A stretch of DNA of 64,000 bases from Laburnicola sp. R22_1 (GCA_014281115.1 JACONQ010000001.1:3038001-3102000); one strand, 5' to 3'; numbered from the stretch's first letter, positions 46,801 through 58,189 are shown. Notes: a model not told the origin generated them from the letters alone. Program-made: numbers and translations.

Positions 46801-47427
46801 ATATGCTTCGCTCGGGCTCATCTTCAGTTCTGTGATCAGCCTGTCCATTTTGTTAATGACTAGCAGTGGCTTCAGTTTCTCGATCCACGTCTGGCGTAGC
46901 ACGGTCACCGTCTGGCTACACACGCCTTCGACGGCGTCTACGAGCACGACAGCGCCATCGCACAAGCGCGAGGCGGTCGACACTTCATAGCTAAAGTCAA
47001 TGTGCCCGGGCGAATCTATGAGATTTATCAAAAACTCCTTTTGCTCAGGCTGGGCGTCGGGCGCAGATCGCCGCAGCAGGGCGAAGTATAGCGAGATGGC
47101 CGACGACTCCATGGTGATGCCGCGCAGCTGCTCGTCTGGTCGCGAGTCGAGATAGCGTATCTTGCCGGCGAGCTTGGGGGAGATGATGCCGTTGGTGGCG
47201 ATGAGGGCGTCGGTGAGCGACGTCTTGCCATGGTCCTGGCGACGTCAGCAGAGAGCTTCGGGAAGGGAGTGAGTGCGAGAGCGAGCGTACGACGTGGGCA
47301 AGGATGCATATCTGCGCGCTGTCAGCCGGGAGCAAAGAGCGAGGGTGCGCGAGGTTTGAGGTACGTTTCTGATGCTCTCGGCGGCCTGCTGCAGCGACAC
47401 CAGCTTCTCGGGGGCGACGACAGGCAT
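43898..47427 (-). CDS. EFL1: Ribosome assembly GTPase EFL1/RIA1 (elongation-factor-2-like)
   Basis: Five exons: 47,365-47,427, 47,291-47,311, 46,289-47,235, 44,686-46,212 and 43,898-44,591, joined by GT-AG introns of 53, 55, 76 and 94 bp; the sum is 3,252 nt, encoding 1,083 residues. The protein is an EF-2-like cytoplasmic GTPase that, with SBDS/Sdo1, releases the anti-association factor eIF6/Tif6 from new 60S subunits. GTPase motifs are AHVDHGKT (residues 26-33), DSPGH (102-106) and NKMD (156-159). An acidic, low-complexity insert (about residues 190-230) in the G domain is typical of EFL1 and distinguishes it from EF-2. Domains II to V follow, with AGELHLERCL and VPYRESIV. Exon 2 is only 21 nt and encodes ICILAHV of the P-loop. 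The gene is head-to-head with the PH-domain gene. Confidence 0.94.
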
Positions 47428-47918
47428 TCTGATGGCTCGGTGCGCTTGTCGTCGGTCTAGACTTGTGGAGGGGCACCGTGTGGACGCTTTCGCGGGCGTG
47501 TGCCTGGAGCGAGCGGGCAGGCGGTCGGGGTGTGAACGTGCTTCACCTGAGGCGAGCAGCGGTTTCGCGACGGTGGGTAACTATAGACACGGCGGCAAAG
47601 GAGCTGATGTGTGAAAAGCGTTGGTTCTCGGCGGAGATTTTTGGACGAGGCCAAACGCGAGCCCCGCTGCTAGCGACCACGGCACGTCAGTTCGGCGCCC
47701 AGGCACCGACCAACGAGCTAACGGCACGGCCTCGACCTAGCTGCCAACGAAGATCGACGAACGGCATAATAATCCTTTTGCTCCGAGAGACACATTCATT
47801 CATTCATTCATTCATTCATTCATTCATTCATATTTTATCCCCGTCGCGCCTGCTGCCAACCCCCTCTCTACCCGTCCACACGCCTCTCCCCGCGCCTTTG
47901 GATGCAGCGCACCAGGCC
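47428..47918. promoter_or_regulatory. Shared divergent promoter region, EFL1 and PH-domain gene
   Basis: Only 491 bp separate the two ATG codons on opposite strands, so both promoters must lie here. The region is GC-rich except near the PH-domain gene, where a tetranucleotide run and CT-rich sequence precede the start. A longer open frame from 47,463 runs through it on the plus strand but includes the repeat run and has no conserved content, so I treat it as non-coding. Confidence 0.6.
47793..47831. repeat. (catt)n microsatellite
   Basis: Almost ten perfect copies of the tetranucleotide cattc(att) lie about 90 bp upstream of the PH-domain start, in its probable 5' leader or promoter. The length is expected to vary between strains. 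Confidence 0.95.
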
Positions 47919-49238
47919 ATGGCAGTCGCAATGGCCGAAGCCACCCACCCGTCGCCCTCGCCCACCAAGCCCGTCCCCATGCGCCTGGCGCCCATGAAGC
48001 TCGAGGTGCCGTCCGCCCAGCCGCGCGCCGACGCCCCCAAGGCCCATAGCACCACCGTCATGTCGCCCGTCAACCAGAACGGCAGCTTCGAGTTCGACCG
48101 CGTCATCAAGTGCGGCTCCATCATGAAGCGCACGCGCAAGACCAAGGTCAGGAGCCCCCCCCCCCACGCCCTGTTTGCGCCCAGGTGGTATTGACAGGCA
48201 GCCCAGCACTGGAAGCCCGTGTATATTGTCCTCCGCCCGAACCTGCTCTCCATCTACCGCGACAAGGACGAGACCAAGCTCCGCCACCAGATCACCCTCT
48301 CCGAAATCACGGCCGTCGCCCGCCAAAAGGACACCAAGAAGAAGATAGCCCATGTCTTTGGCATCTTTTCGCCTGCCCGCAACTTCCACTTTGGCACTTC
48401 GACGGAAAAGGAAGCACAGCACTGGGTGGACCTGATCCGCGCCGAGGCGCGCATAGACGAGCATGAAGAGGATGTCGTCGTCATGAGCCCCACCGGCAAC
48501 ACGACCTTCACGGCCTTCGACAGGTCGGAAAGGGAAAACATAGGATCGAGCTCGTCCGAAGCCGAGGCCAGGCCGTCCAACTCGGTAGCGCGCGAGAACA
48601 TGCACAGCGCACGCCGGCCATCCCACACCCTGCACTACTCGGGCAACGAATATGGATCGTTTTCCGACTTCTCAGATACGGGCGGGCCTGTACACGCCGC
48701 GTTCCAGGGCTCTGCCCACTCGCTCCCACCGCGACAGGAGCCGGATCTCCAGAACCCCAGCCAGCAGAACAACATTGGCAACATGCCCGATGACGAACGG
48801 GTCGTGTACCACGGCTGGCTGTACGTCTTAAAGTCCAAAGGCGGCGTGCGACAGTGGAAAAAAGTCTGGGTCGTCCTGCGGCCCAAAGCCCTCGGCCTCT
48901 ACAAGAACGAAGAAGAATACTCGGCAAACCTCATCATTCCCTTCTCGAACATCATCGACGCCGTCGACATTGATCCCCCCTCCAGGAGCAAGCAACACTG
49001 CTTCCAAGTCATTTCCGAAGAGAAGAACTTCCGCTTCAGCGCGCCCGACGAAAACACCTTGTCGAAATGGCTCGGCGCTTTCAAGAGCTTGCTGGTCAAG
49101 AGGCGCGAAGCCGAACAGCAACGCGTGGCCCAGGCGGCGGGGAACCAGCCCCCGAGGTCGTCGATCAGCGCACAGCAGCCTGCTCCTTCGAGAAATCTAC
49201 CGCCCGCAACTATGCCGCCTCAAACTCCGCACCGTTAG
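47919..49238 (+). CDS. Tandem PH-domain protein
   Basis: Two exons (47,919-48,146 and 48,198-49,238, with a 51-bp intron starting gtcagg and ending gacag) encode 422 residues. PH domain 1 spans about residues 62-160 (GSIMKRTRKTK across the intron, WKPVYIVLRPNLLSIY, ending HWVDLI). PH domain 2 spans about 277-378 (HGWLYVLKSKGG, WKKVWVVLRPKALGLY, ending LSKWLGAFKSLL). Both keep the C-terminal helix Trp. A Ser-rich linker joins them, and the N- and C-terminal tails are Pro-rich. Such proteins bind membrane phosphoinositides; the architecture recalls yeast Opy1, but orthology is not shown. The start is chosen at gccATGGC; the exon 1 end is fixed by the splice frame. Confidence 0.88.
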
Positions 49239-50560
49239 GTTAGGCCGAGGCGAGGCTCGGTGGGGAACGCCCATGTCGCATGTGGTGCGGGCAAGCATTT
49301 TGCCTACTGTACCGTACGACCCCTTGTTTTGGCTGGTCTGCCGAGACGAGACGTGCGTATCACCATGTGCTTGCCCACGCGCCCATCCCTATACCTTGTA
49401 CATGTTGTACAGTACGGTACCCCTCTTTTCTTATGTCAACATTCAGCATGGTTCACGTTGGCTAGTCTTGTCACTGGGTTTTTCTTGTGTTTTTTTTCAC
49501 AGCGCTTCAGCGGTTTTTTTTTTTTGGGGGTTTGCTTGTTTTTTACGACTTTGTATGACTTATGATTGGGGTGGAGCTAGCGCGTGTATTGGTGGTGTTT
49601 TTTTCTTTTTCTTTGGGGGAGGCGCGCGGCTTGCTTGCGGTGAGGGGTGGGGGCGGGGGCGGGGGCGGGGGTGGTGGTGTGTTGGGTGGTGCGCATGTTG
49701 TTTGTGCGAGTGCTGGAGTGGAGAGGTACCTAGCTTGTTTGTTTGTTTGCTGTGTGCGGTTTTTTTTTTCATACGATGCTATGTTATGTTATATTATACC
49801 TTTGTAGTGTTGTAGCTTAGCTTAAGTTCGTGACTAGTCTATAGTTTATAGTTTATAGTTAGTCTACCTATAGGTGTATGTGTGTCTGCTTGTTGTTGTT
49901 GTTGTTGTTGGAATATGCGTTGCCAGAAGCGGAAGCAGAAGCGGAAACTTGAAATTTACTACCAAGAGGCTGGAATGGAATGGAATGGAGGTGTGGTTTT
50001 TCGTGGTGCCTTGTGCCTCCTTTATTTTGGGAAGGGGAGGGTGTTCTATCTAGCTAGGTGGTTCTTGCTCTAGTGCTAGTTCTAACTGACTGTCAAGCAA
50101 GACGGGGAAGCATAGCGCGGACTGGTGCTTGACTTGACTGAGCTCCTTCCAAGGTTGGTGCTTTTGTTTGCCTGCCTCGCTGCCTCTGCTGGGTATATGG
50201 TTGATCCTCTCTGTTGGATGGGATGATTAGGTTGTTTGTTTGGTGCGTTGCGGTGCGTTGTGTTGGCTTTCTTAGTCTGAAGGTCGCTCCTTGTGTAGCA
50301 CAGTAACGGAATGGGATAGAGTGGGTGGGACTGGACTGGACTGGACTGATGGAATGGCGAACGGACAAACGGTTGCTGCGTTTGAGATGGTGAAGTGGAG
50401 TGGAGTGGAGTGGAGTTGGCGGTGCCGGAGCGTGCGTGCGTTTGCACGGCCGGGTGGATGTTGGTTGGTTGGTATTCATTTTTCGTCTAGTTGATGGGGA
50501 TTAAGTCCACCATCTCGCCTCCCGAAGGGCATATACGACGTGCTAAGCTATGGAATTGCA
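49239..50560. other. Low-complexity intergenic region
   Basis: This stretch separates the PH-domain gene from the LINE. It holds T runs (near 49,490-49,530), a G-rich tract (49,644-49,671), (gtt)n near 49,900 and short tandem words such as ggaatggaat, gactggactg and gtggagtgga between 49,970 and 50,420. I found no conserved coding sequence. Confidence 0.5.
49644..49671 (+). repeat. G-rich tract with potential G-quadruplex
   Basis: Five runs of four or five G separated by single C or T (form ggggtgggggcgggggcggg) follow one another about 400 bp downstream of the PH-domain stop codon. The spacing satisfies the usual G-quadruplex pattern. Confidence 0.7.
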
Positions 50561-50848
50561 GTGCTAACACACTACCCTAGAAAGCATTTCTTGCCTGCGC
50601 GGGTATTGCTACTATTTCGGAACTACAGCTCCCCTTCCAGTTAGAGAGACTAAGCAGTGCGTGTACATTAGGGTGATTTCCTTGCATTTTGAGGCATCTA
50701 TGTGCTAAAAGAGAGAGAGAGAGTGTATGTGTAGGGGGGGCGGGGGGAGAGAAAGAGAGGAAGAGGGGTAAGGAGTATTGCAGCTCTTGTGCTAGACCTA
50801 GTTCCACTAGGTGCTGCATTGCCTGTTGCTTTTGCAGGGCTGCAAGAG

Positions 50849-53800
50849 CTAGCGGGGGCAGATTCTGGTGTAGTACTGCGTTAGTTTGGTAAAGGCTCTA
50901 AAGAACTCTGGCTCCCTTATTAGTGCTGCAGTGTACGCTAGGCCATTAGCCTGGCTGGATGGCGGTATAGGTGGTCAAAGTGGCCATCTGCTAAACGTCC
51001 CTAGAGTCTTGCGGCAAAGCGCAAGGTGCTTGGGTGTCTTGTCCTGTCTGCATAAGGAGGTAAGGTTTGCATCCTTATAGTTGTATTTTTAGTGGTACTA
51101 GGCAAAATCCCTATATCTAGACTAGATAGAAAGCAGTCTAGCTAGGATAGCTCTTAGTAGGTCTAGTTCCTTTAGACTGCTGCGTGGTGCGTAGTCTAGG
51201 TGCTAGCTTTTGTACCATCTAGAGAGTTTGTTCTTCTTTTTAGACCACCAGATCTGTTATGTGTGTTGTGATGTCTTGCGAGCAATTGTCTTAATACCTA
51301 AGAGTGTAGGCAGAGCAGCTTTACCTATTGCAGGTAATAGGTGTTAGGCTTCTAGGTTAGCTAATCTGTCTACTGCCTTATTTCCTTCAATGCCTAGGTG
51401 TCCAGGGGCCCATTTGATAGAGACATCGTGAGTCTCCATAGCGCTGTGGCACTCTAGAAAGGCCCATTAAGAGGTAGGGGGTGCGTCGCCCCTTAGACAC
51501 CATATAACTGAGGTGCTGTCTATGCACAGCCAGATTCGACGGGTATTAAACTCTAGTTGTCTTATGGTGTGCTAGAGGCCTCTCTATGCTCCTACTGCCT
51601 CAGCGTCAAAGACGTGCGAGGTAGAGTTGAGCGACCCGCGTCTAGTCTGTAGTTGCTTTCTGTTCTGATACACTGCAAAGCCGTAAGTGACCCGCTTTCC
51701 TCCTTCCTTTGTGTACTGTTTAGAGCCATCTAAGAAGATAGTCACGTCTAGTAGTAGGAGATGGGCCCACCATATATTAAAAGCCTTAGCTGCAGTCTTC
51801 TTGTCTATGCCAAGCGTTGGGTTAATTCGACAGCCACTTAAGTAGTAAGGGGCTGTGAGTGTAGTCCTAAGGATCTCTAGTAGAAGAGATGCCATCTGTT
51901 AGACTTTAGTCTTAACTCGCTATAGTTGTCTTGTTTTTACACCCCTATTTACTATATGTACTAATGTGCGCCTAGTAAGAGGATAGTCTGCATCTGTAGT
52001 GCGCAAGTAGGTTGCAAATCTAATTTTAGCTTCCTCTAGTGCCACTACTGCAGACAGTAGTCCGGCGTCGCGGAAGAGTGCAGCTGTAGGGGTTGTTCTC
52101 CACGCTAGTAGAATGCCCCTTGCTACTATAGCCAGTGTCTTGTCTATAGCAGCTATGTGCCATCTAACGTAAGCGCTAACCTCTTGTGACCTGCCTAGTT
52201 TGAGTGTATGTAGCTGCTTAGTGCGGCCTCTGTACCAGCATTCCGTCCTGTATAGAAGCGACGGGTATACACAGGCAATAGTGGCCTTGCGGAGGGAGCT
52301 AGCTAGTGGTCCATAGGTGGTCCTGGCCAGACTGCGAATATAATAAGCTACCCTAGCAGCTTTTGTAGTGCGTGTGGCTACGTGTCGTCTAAAGGTAAGT
52401 CTGCGGTCAAACCACACTCCTAACTAACGCAGGGCTGGCTGGCTGTGCTCTCTACCTGGGAGAATAGGGTAGATTATAAGCTGCTTATCTATAACACATA
52501 GTGGTGCGTAGTTGCTTCTCTGTCTAGTTAGGTGTATTATTTCCTACTTTTCTGGGGCAAAGGTGACCTTGTTGGTCTCACCCCATGCTCTAATCTGCCT
52601 TAGATCTGATGCTAGGAGCTCGACGTTGTCGTCTATAGAGTGTGAGGCCTAGTATAGACATATGTTGTCTGTATATCCAAACCTCTATTCTATGTCTATA
52701 GATAGTAGCTCTGCTAGATACAGTGTGTATAGTACAGGCAAGAGAGGCAAGCCTTAAGGTGTGCCATAGGCGACAGGGTAGCTAGGGGTAGTGACCTGTC
52801 TAAGGCGGACTTAAACCCTCTAGTTAGTGAGGAATAAGTCTATAAAGAGCATAGTTCTTTGTGGCCAGCCCTATTAGGCCATCTAGTATAGCAGGCAGTT
52901 CTTTAGGAGCGCATTAAAGGCGCCTTGCACATCTAGGGTAACTATAGTAACATGCTTTCTAAGTACCTATGCTGCTTTAGTGTCGTGGGTGAATGCTGCA
53001 GTAAGGTTGGCTGCAGAGCGCTTTGGAAGGGCGTCGCTATGCTAGGGGCTAAGGATCTTGTGTGTTATGGCGGTCCACGCGATTCTTCTGGCTACTGTTC
53101 GTTCAAGTCCCTTTCCGATGCACGAGAGAAGCGCTATAGGTCTCTAGGAGCGGGGCGACAATCGGTCTGTCTTCCCTGTCTTAGGTATTATTGCTACCTC
53201 TGCAAGCTTCCATTGTGCTAGGAAGTGGTTGAGCTTAAGGCATCGCTGGAAGACCCTTCGTATGAATTCCCCAACCTGAGCCTAGCAGGCTTGGAGTAGT
53301 CGCACAGTAGAGCGATTAGTACCTAGTGAGGTGCTCAAGACCCCTATTGTGTTTCGCTCACATTCCTCTAGTGAGATGTGTGTGCTCCACGGGAGGGTAT
53401 CTGCCATCTTTTGGTCTGGGTAGTGTCTAAGGTCATCCTCTGCTGTGTACTAGTTGAGGACTTCCTCTCTAAGAGCTTTTGCCTTCTCTAGGGGGTCTAA
53501 TATTGTTGTGTTGTTTACTATAAGAGGAGTGTCCTAGTTCTCTAGTGTAAGCTTGTGCCAGGCAATAATCTTAAACAGGTCCTTGTCGTCTTTAGCATTG
53601 TTAATAATATGCCGCCAGTACTGCCTCTTGGCCTATTAGACAGTAGTCTTGAAGGCCTGTCTCTCCTCCTGTAGACTGCCAGAGCAGAGCTGTCTAGCAT
53701 GTTTGTAGGCCTGGTAAGCAGTTTTGCACTCCTTAGTCTACTATAGTGCCGCAGGGCCTTTCTTGCGGTCAGGCTTGCCTACTGTCTATACAGAGTGCTG

Positions 53801-54682
53801 TATAGTCTCTATAAGCAGTGTGACACATTCCTCTAGCTGTGCTGCGTCCAGTGTTGCAAGCGGGTCTGGGATGCTCTGGACACCCATCTCCACTAGCCCA
53901 GCGAATTTAGGTAGGCTTGCCTCGGGGACTCTAAAGTGGTACTGCTCTAGATGCGGAGTGCCTGGCGTAGAGATAGGGACAGAGGTTACTATTGTCTTAT
54001 AGTCTAAGCCGCTGTGTATACTAGTATTAACAGCAGACTAAGCAAATGGGATATTAGAGAAGGTAAGGTCAAGGACATAGCCAGCGCAGTGTGTTGGCTG
54101 CCCTAGCACACTAATATAGTCCATAGACGCGTTAGCAGCCCATTTAGCTAGCTCCACGCCTCTGTTAGCTGCAGTAATAGTAGGCTTAAAGGATTCATGT
54201 CTAGCGTTAAAGTCTCCTCCTATAAGGCAGAGTTAAGGGGGTATAAGATGTGTAACGTATTAGATAACGTGTGGGGTGTATGGCTATCTGTAGCAGTTAA
54301 GTATAGCAACTCTATTCACTACAGCCCATAGCATGTCTAGGTAGTTAAGGCTCTCTCTAGCCTAGTATTATAGGTGGCATCCTTTGCAGATGTAGGTCAT
54401 CACCCTAGGGCGGGCTAAGCCTAGCGTGTTAGGGCTGTCCCAGGTGCTAATAGGTGCTAGGTGTGTGAAACTAGGGTAGGTGGAAGTTCTTAAGTTGGCA
54501 CATGTGAAGGGCTCTTAAACACACACAACATCCATGCCCTTTTAAAAGGCCACCTCTAGTATTGTAATGTGCCAGGGTGAGCTCCTACTAATATTGGCCC
54601 AGCATACACGAAGTTAGTTGCTTAGTAGGCTGGGCTGTTAATGCCTAGTGTTAGCTGGGATGTTGTAAGGGTGTTCTAACAT
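50849..54682 (-). pseudogene. LINE ORF2: AP-type endonuclease, reverse transcriptase, RNase H
   Basis: The frame from ATG 54,682 begins with LRVCWANISRSSPWH and VVCVxEPFT of the endonuclease and has GGDFNARH near 54,205. Reverse transcriptase follows, with PYGTP-like PVAYGTP and a catalytic GYTDNICLY near 52,668 (expected ADD; the second Asp is now Asn). The thumb region is open over 166 codons (51,920-52,417). RNase H follows with IFLDGSK, LCIDSTSVIW and HLGIEGNKAVDRLAN. The frame ends at 50,849 after TQYYTRICPR, giving about 1,277 codons. Scattered stops, nearly all TAG or TAA at Gln positions, inactivate it. Confidence 0.85.
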
Positions 54683-54966
54683 AATAATGGCGGGTTATCG
54701 CTCATACTAGCGTCTTCCCTCTCTAAAGTGGACGGGTTAGTGTGGATAGTTGATTGTGGACAAATGCTGCCGGCAGATAGTTGTCCTATATTAAGGCTCC
54801 TCTAGCCTATAGCGGCTCGCCTTAGTCTCTTTTCTCTGCCAGTAGTAGAGGAGGATGCATAGGAGGCAGTAGTTGTAGAAGGTGTAGCCCTGCTATTTCC
54901 TTCTTGCCTCTAGGCAGAAAGGTGGGAAGGCACTGTCTTTAATACCTCTATAGGAGGAGCTTTAGG

Positions 54967-56331
54967 CTAAAGTGCTGCCTGTCCAAGGGCCACTTCAACT
55001 ATCCTATAGAGGTGCTGCTGTGCTATTTTGCCTGCGCGACAAATAGCCTTCAGCTCAGTCTTTATAGGCTTAGTGATGTGTCTGTTAACCCAGCGAGGGG
55101 CTGCCGGGCAGTTGGTGTGACTAGCTGGATGAGGGCCATAACAGTTGGCACACATAGCTTTGTGGGCGCAACTGTCCCCGTACTGTCCTTAGTGTCTATC
55201 CGTGCAGTCCCTGTAGTGTGCACAGCGGGCTACTTGGGTATAGCGGGCAGCGTTGTAGTATCCCTAGCAGCCTGGGTTATGTTGCTGTATAGTGGGATGC
55301 TTGTGGATTTCCTTTAAGAATTGGCTAGTGCTAAAGAGCTAGAATAAGCGGACTAGCTCCTTATATAAAACAATCTAGGTTGTAAGGCCATGCTAATTTG
55401 CCCTATGCCGTGAGGTCCTGCAACTAACTGGCTGCTTGCCTGTTTGCGAGCAGACCTCTTCTTCTACTAGCTAGGTAGTAGTTAGTAGTTCTGTGCCGTC
55501 CAGGGTCTAGAAAGAGCTGGGTACTCCTTGTACTGCGTAGTTGATCCAGCGTTCAGGGATCTTCACCGCGTCTCTGCCTAGCGCTCTTACTAGAAGTTCC
55601 TAGTTTTCTTAAGTTAGAAGTCGGCCCTAGATATTCTCATTTGCTAGAGTAATCGCCCAGCCTGTGTTAATTAGTAATGCGGTAGGTATGTCTTTAAGGG
55701 TAAGTCCTGCTATGCTCTTGCATATTGCCTGCCTTATCGCAAAGGGTGAGAGTTGTTGCAGTTGCATTGCCAGGTTAGAGATAGCTACGAATATTCAATT
55801 GTCTTCTTTTAGCTTAACGGGCGGGTTGGGCCGGGGCTTAGCAGGGATTAGGGGCCGACTGCCACCCCTATCTAAGATCTAGGGGTCTCTGGCTACGTCC
55901 GCCCAAGAGCGGCGTCCCAACTCTTAGCTCCTAGGGTTGCTGTGACTGGTGTCGCTGCTCCAGCGGGAGCTAGGGGGGGAGTTGCTTAGGGGGAGCGAGG
56001 TCAAAGCCTGGATAACTCTCTGCTACAGCTCCTCAGCAATCTTGGCTTCTTAAGGGTTAGTGTAGCTCTCTGCGTGTTAGTCTACCGCTGCTGCGAAAGC
56101 CGTAGTAATAGTGTTCCACAGCTAGGCAATCTGCTAAGTCTCGGTGATGTGGCGTTGGACGGCATCAGAGACGCGAGGTTTAGGAGCGCCCCCACCAGGG
56201 TTCTGGCTGCTCAGAATGGGTGCACGGTGATGCATGTCCTCCTAGGGCCGTCTTGGGGCGCGTGTATAAAGCTGCTGCGGGATCTCCGGGTCTGGGGACC
56301 CTGTGTGCTGGGAGGAGGGAGACTCTGCCAT
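54967..56331 (-). pseudogene. LINE ORF1: gag-like nucleic-acid-binding protein
   Basis: From ATG 56,331 (MAESPSSQHTGSPDPEI) about 454 codons can be followed to TAG at 54,967. The C-terminal part has closely spaced zinc knuckles (ARCAHYRDCTDRH, then MCANCYGPHPASHTNCP near 55,090-55,155), as in Tad1 ORF1 proteins that coat element RNA. Stops are mostly TAG or TAA in place of Gln codons. ORF2 starts 284 bp downstream in the same orientation. Confidence 0.8.
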
Positions 56332-56450
56332 CCTGACAAGCTCCTTTGCGCGGTTGCGCGGAGGGCTAGGCGGACGTTAGAGGTACTCCCAGAATCAGCG
56401 CGGTGAGCTTGTTCAGTTGCTGGGATTATTAGGGTCTCTAGAGAGGATAT

Positions 56451-57768
56451 CTAAAAATCGAAAAGTTGGTGTTCGGTGCAGGATGGAAGGGTGAGAGGCC
56501 TGTAGCCTCAAAGGCCTTTAGGATTGACGTTTGGCCGGGTGGATGGATGGCTGGCTGGCTTGGGAGGAGGACGCTAGAGTAGGTACTACGATGGTATGTA
56601 CTTCTGAAGCTGGGTTGGTTTGTTTGGTTTGGGAGTGTAGGTTAGTCGTGGGAGATGAGGAAGGAAGTGTGTGAGGGAGGGAAGGAGATGGTATAAGGTC
56701 TAGTATATGGTGGTATACGTATAGAGATTGAGGTATGCTCGCATCAGTGTGGATGTAGTGTAGGCGTTGAGGGTTGAAAATAGATTCGAGTTGAGTTGAG
56801 TTGGGTAGGTAAACTAAGGTAAAACTGCATTTGTCCACGTATTTGGATTGGGTAGAATGTAGCTAGCTAGTCGTGACGAAGGGGTAACTAGATGAACACT
56901 CCACTTCCCTTCCACCAACACGACATCATGCCATCACGCCCACACCATCCCGCTGCAACGTAGGTAAAAGCCAGCAAACTCTCGAAGAATGCGTTCGCCG
57001 CTCACTCTGCCAACCCTCCATCCATCCATCCAGGGCCTTACTCCTTCCCCACAATAGTTATCTCCCTCATACCACCGTTCCTCCGCCTGAAGTCATTACG
57101 TCAACGCCAGGCCCATCAATCACCATCTTCCCATTCGTACATCCGCCCGCGGTCCACATTCCCCACTGCGCCGCCGTCCTCGGCCGGGAGTCTTCGCGCC
57201 GTGTTTGCTGTCTTGATACACGTGCGGTGACGGTCTTGATTCGCAGCGGGAGAGTATCCCGCTTCTTCAGGGTGCTCTTCTACGGTGCGCCGACATCGCT
57301 GATGGACGGGTCGTCCACGTACGACATGTCCGGTTGCGGGGGGTGGATAATGAAAGCGCGGGGCCGCGCTGATTCGATGATTGATAGAGTGTTAAGAGTG
57401 TATAAAAGGATGGCTAGGTACGTGTGTGTGTTTTGTAGCATTCTGAGAAGGCAGTTCTACGGTTTACATACTGTTCACGGTTGCTGATTGATTGTGGTTC
57501 TGTGAGGCCAGGGAGGTATCACCAGTTCAGTCAGTCCTTACGAGCTGATTACGAGGTTCTTCTCCTTCTGCTTGACGACTCAACTCCGGGGACGAACGAT
57601 TCGACTCGACTCGACGGTACGCTGGGGTCGTGACGGCAAGCTGTTCCGGAACCACCATCCACGTCGTCTCACACGGCTCGACCACTCACTCCCCAGAAGA
57701 CAACATCCAACCGACCTCACACCTCAACCACCCAACATCCAATCCAACCAACCACCCCCCACCCAACC
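56451..57768. other. Intergenic region upstream of the small DPBB gene
   Basis: GC-balanced DNA with (atcc)n words near 57,020 and no convincing gene. A minus-strand frame of 87 codons at 57,067-57,327, with one in-frame TAG, is discussed separately as a doubtful gene remnant. The 200 bp before 57,769 are very C-rich. Confidence 0.4.
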
Positions 57769-58189
57769 ATGATGCTAAACCCCACCCACCTCCTCCCCCT
57801 CACTCTCAACCCAGCACACCCCCCACGGCGAAACCCAAACCAACGTCCGCTTCAGCGCCATAGCCGACTACCCCTCCCAAAGCATCGACACCTACGGCGC
57901 CTGCGCATCCGCCGGCCCCGACGAAAAGTGCCACATGCGCGACGCCGCGTCCTCCATGATGGTCGCCCTCGACGCCCACGTCCCCAACTTCTACGCCTAC
58001 TGCGGCAAAACGATTCGCCTGACGAATCCCGATGGGCGCACCACGGTCGTCATGATTGCGGATAAGTGTCCTGGGTGTAGGGCAGATGGGGGCGCGTGGA
58101 GTCTGGATTTGTTGAGGAGGCCGTGGGAGGAGGTGGGGGGGAGGACGTCGAGGGATAATGTTTTTGGGGCGTCGTGGGAGGTGATTTGA
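57769..58189 (+). pseudogene. Small double-psi beta-barrel (RlpA/barwin-like) protein, apparent frameshift near N-terminus
   Basis: From about 57,825 to 58,189 one frame encodes a DPBB domain: SIDTYGACASAGPDEKC, then VALDAHVPNFYAYCGKTIRL, VVMIADKCPGC and WSLDLLRRPWEEVG, ending FGASWEVI. This is the fold of barwin, expansin and RlpA-like secreted proteins, often cell-wall-associated in fungi. The only ATG in range (57,769, MMLNPTHLLPLTLNPA, weakly signal-peptide-like) is in another frame. The two frames would join if one C of the six-C run at 57,819-57,824 were absent. It is therefore either a recent frameshift, a base-calling error, or a gene whose true 5' exon I have not found. No RIP-type damage is seen. 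Confidence 0.6.

Larger units (their letters stand above)
50570..56450 (-). mobile_element. Tad1-like LINE retrotransposon, RIP-mutated
   Basis: Two consecutive minus-strand frames, a zinc-knuckle ORF1 and an endonuclease/reverse transcriptase/RNase H ORF2, give the standard layout of fungal Tad1 elements over about 5.9 kb. Ends are approximate: I could not see a clear A tail or target duplication. GC content is far higher than in the Gypsy nest, yet Gln codons are often TAG/TAA, so RIP has acted but less heavily. It lies between the PH-domain gene and the small secreted-type gene. Confidence 0.85.

Noticed and set aside
47463..48194. 243-codon frame upstream of and into the PH-domain gene as an alternative N-terminus
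   Set aside because: It runs through the cattc microsatellite and the intron, has no conserved content, and the spliced model from ATG 47,919 jo​ins the PH domain cleanly.
50577..50819. 80-codon minus-strand frame after LINE ORF2 as a separate gene
   Set aside because: It consists partly of a GA/CT microsatellite translated as Ser/Leu/Pro runs and lies in the LINE 3' region.
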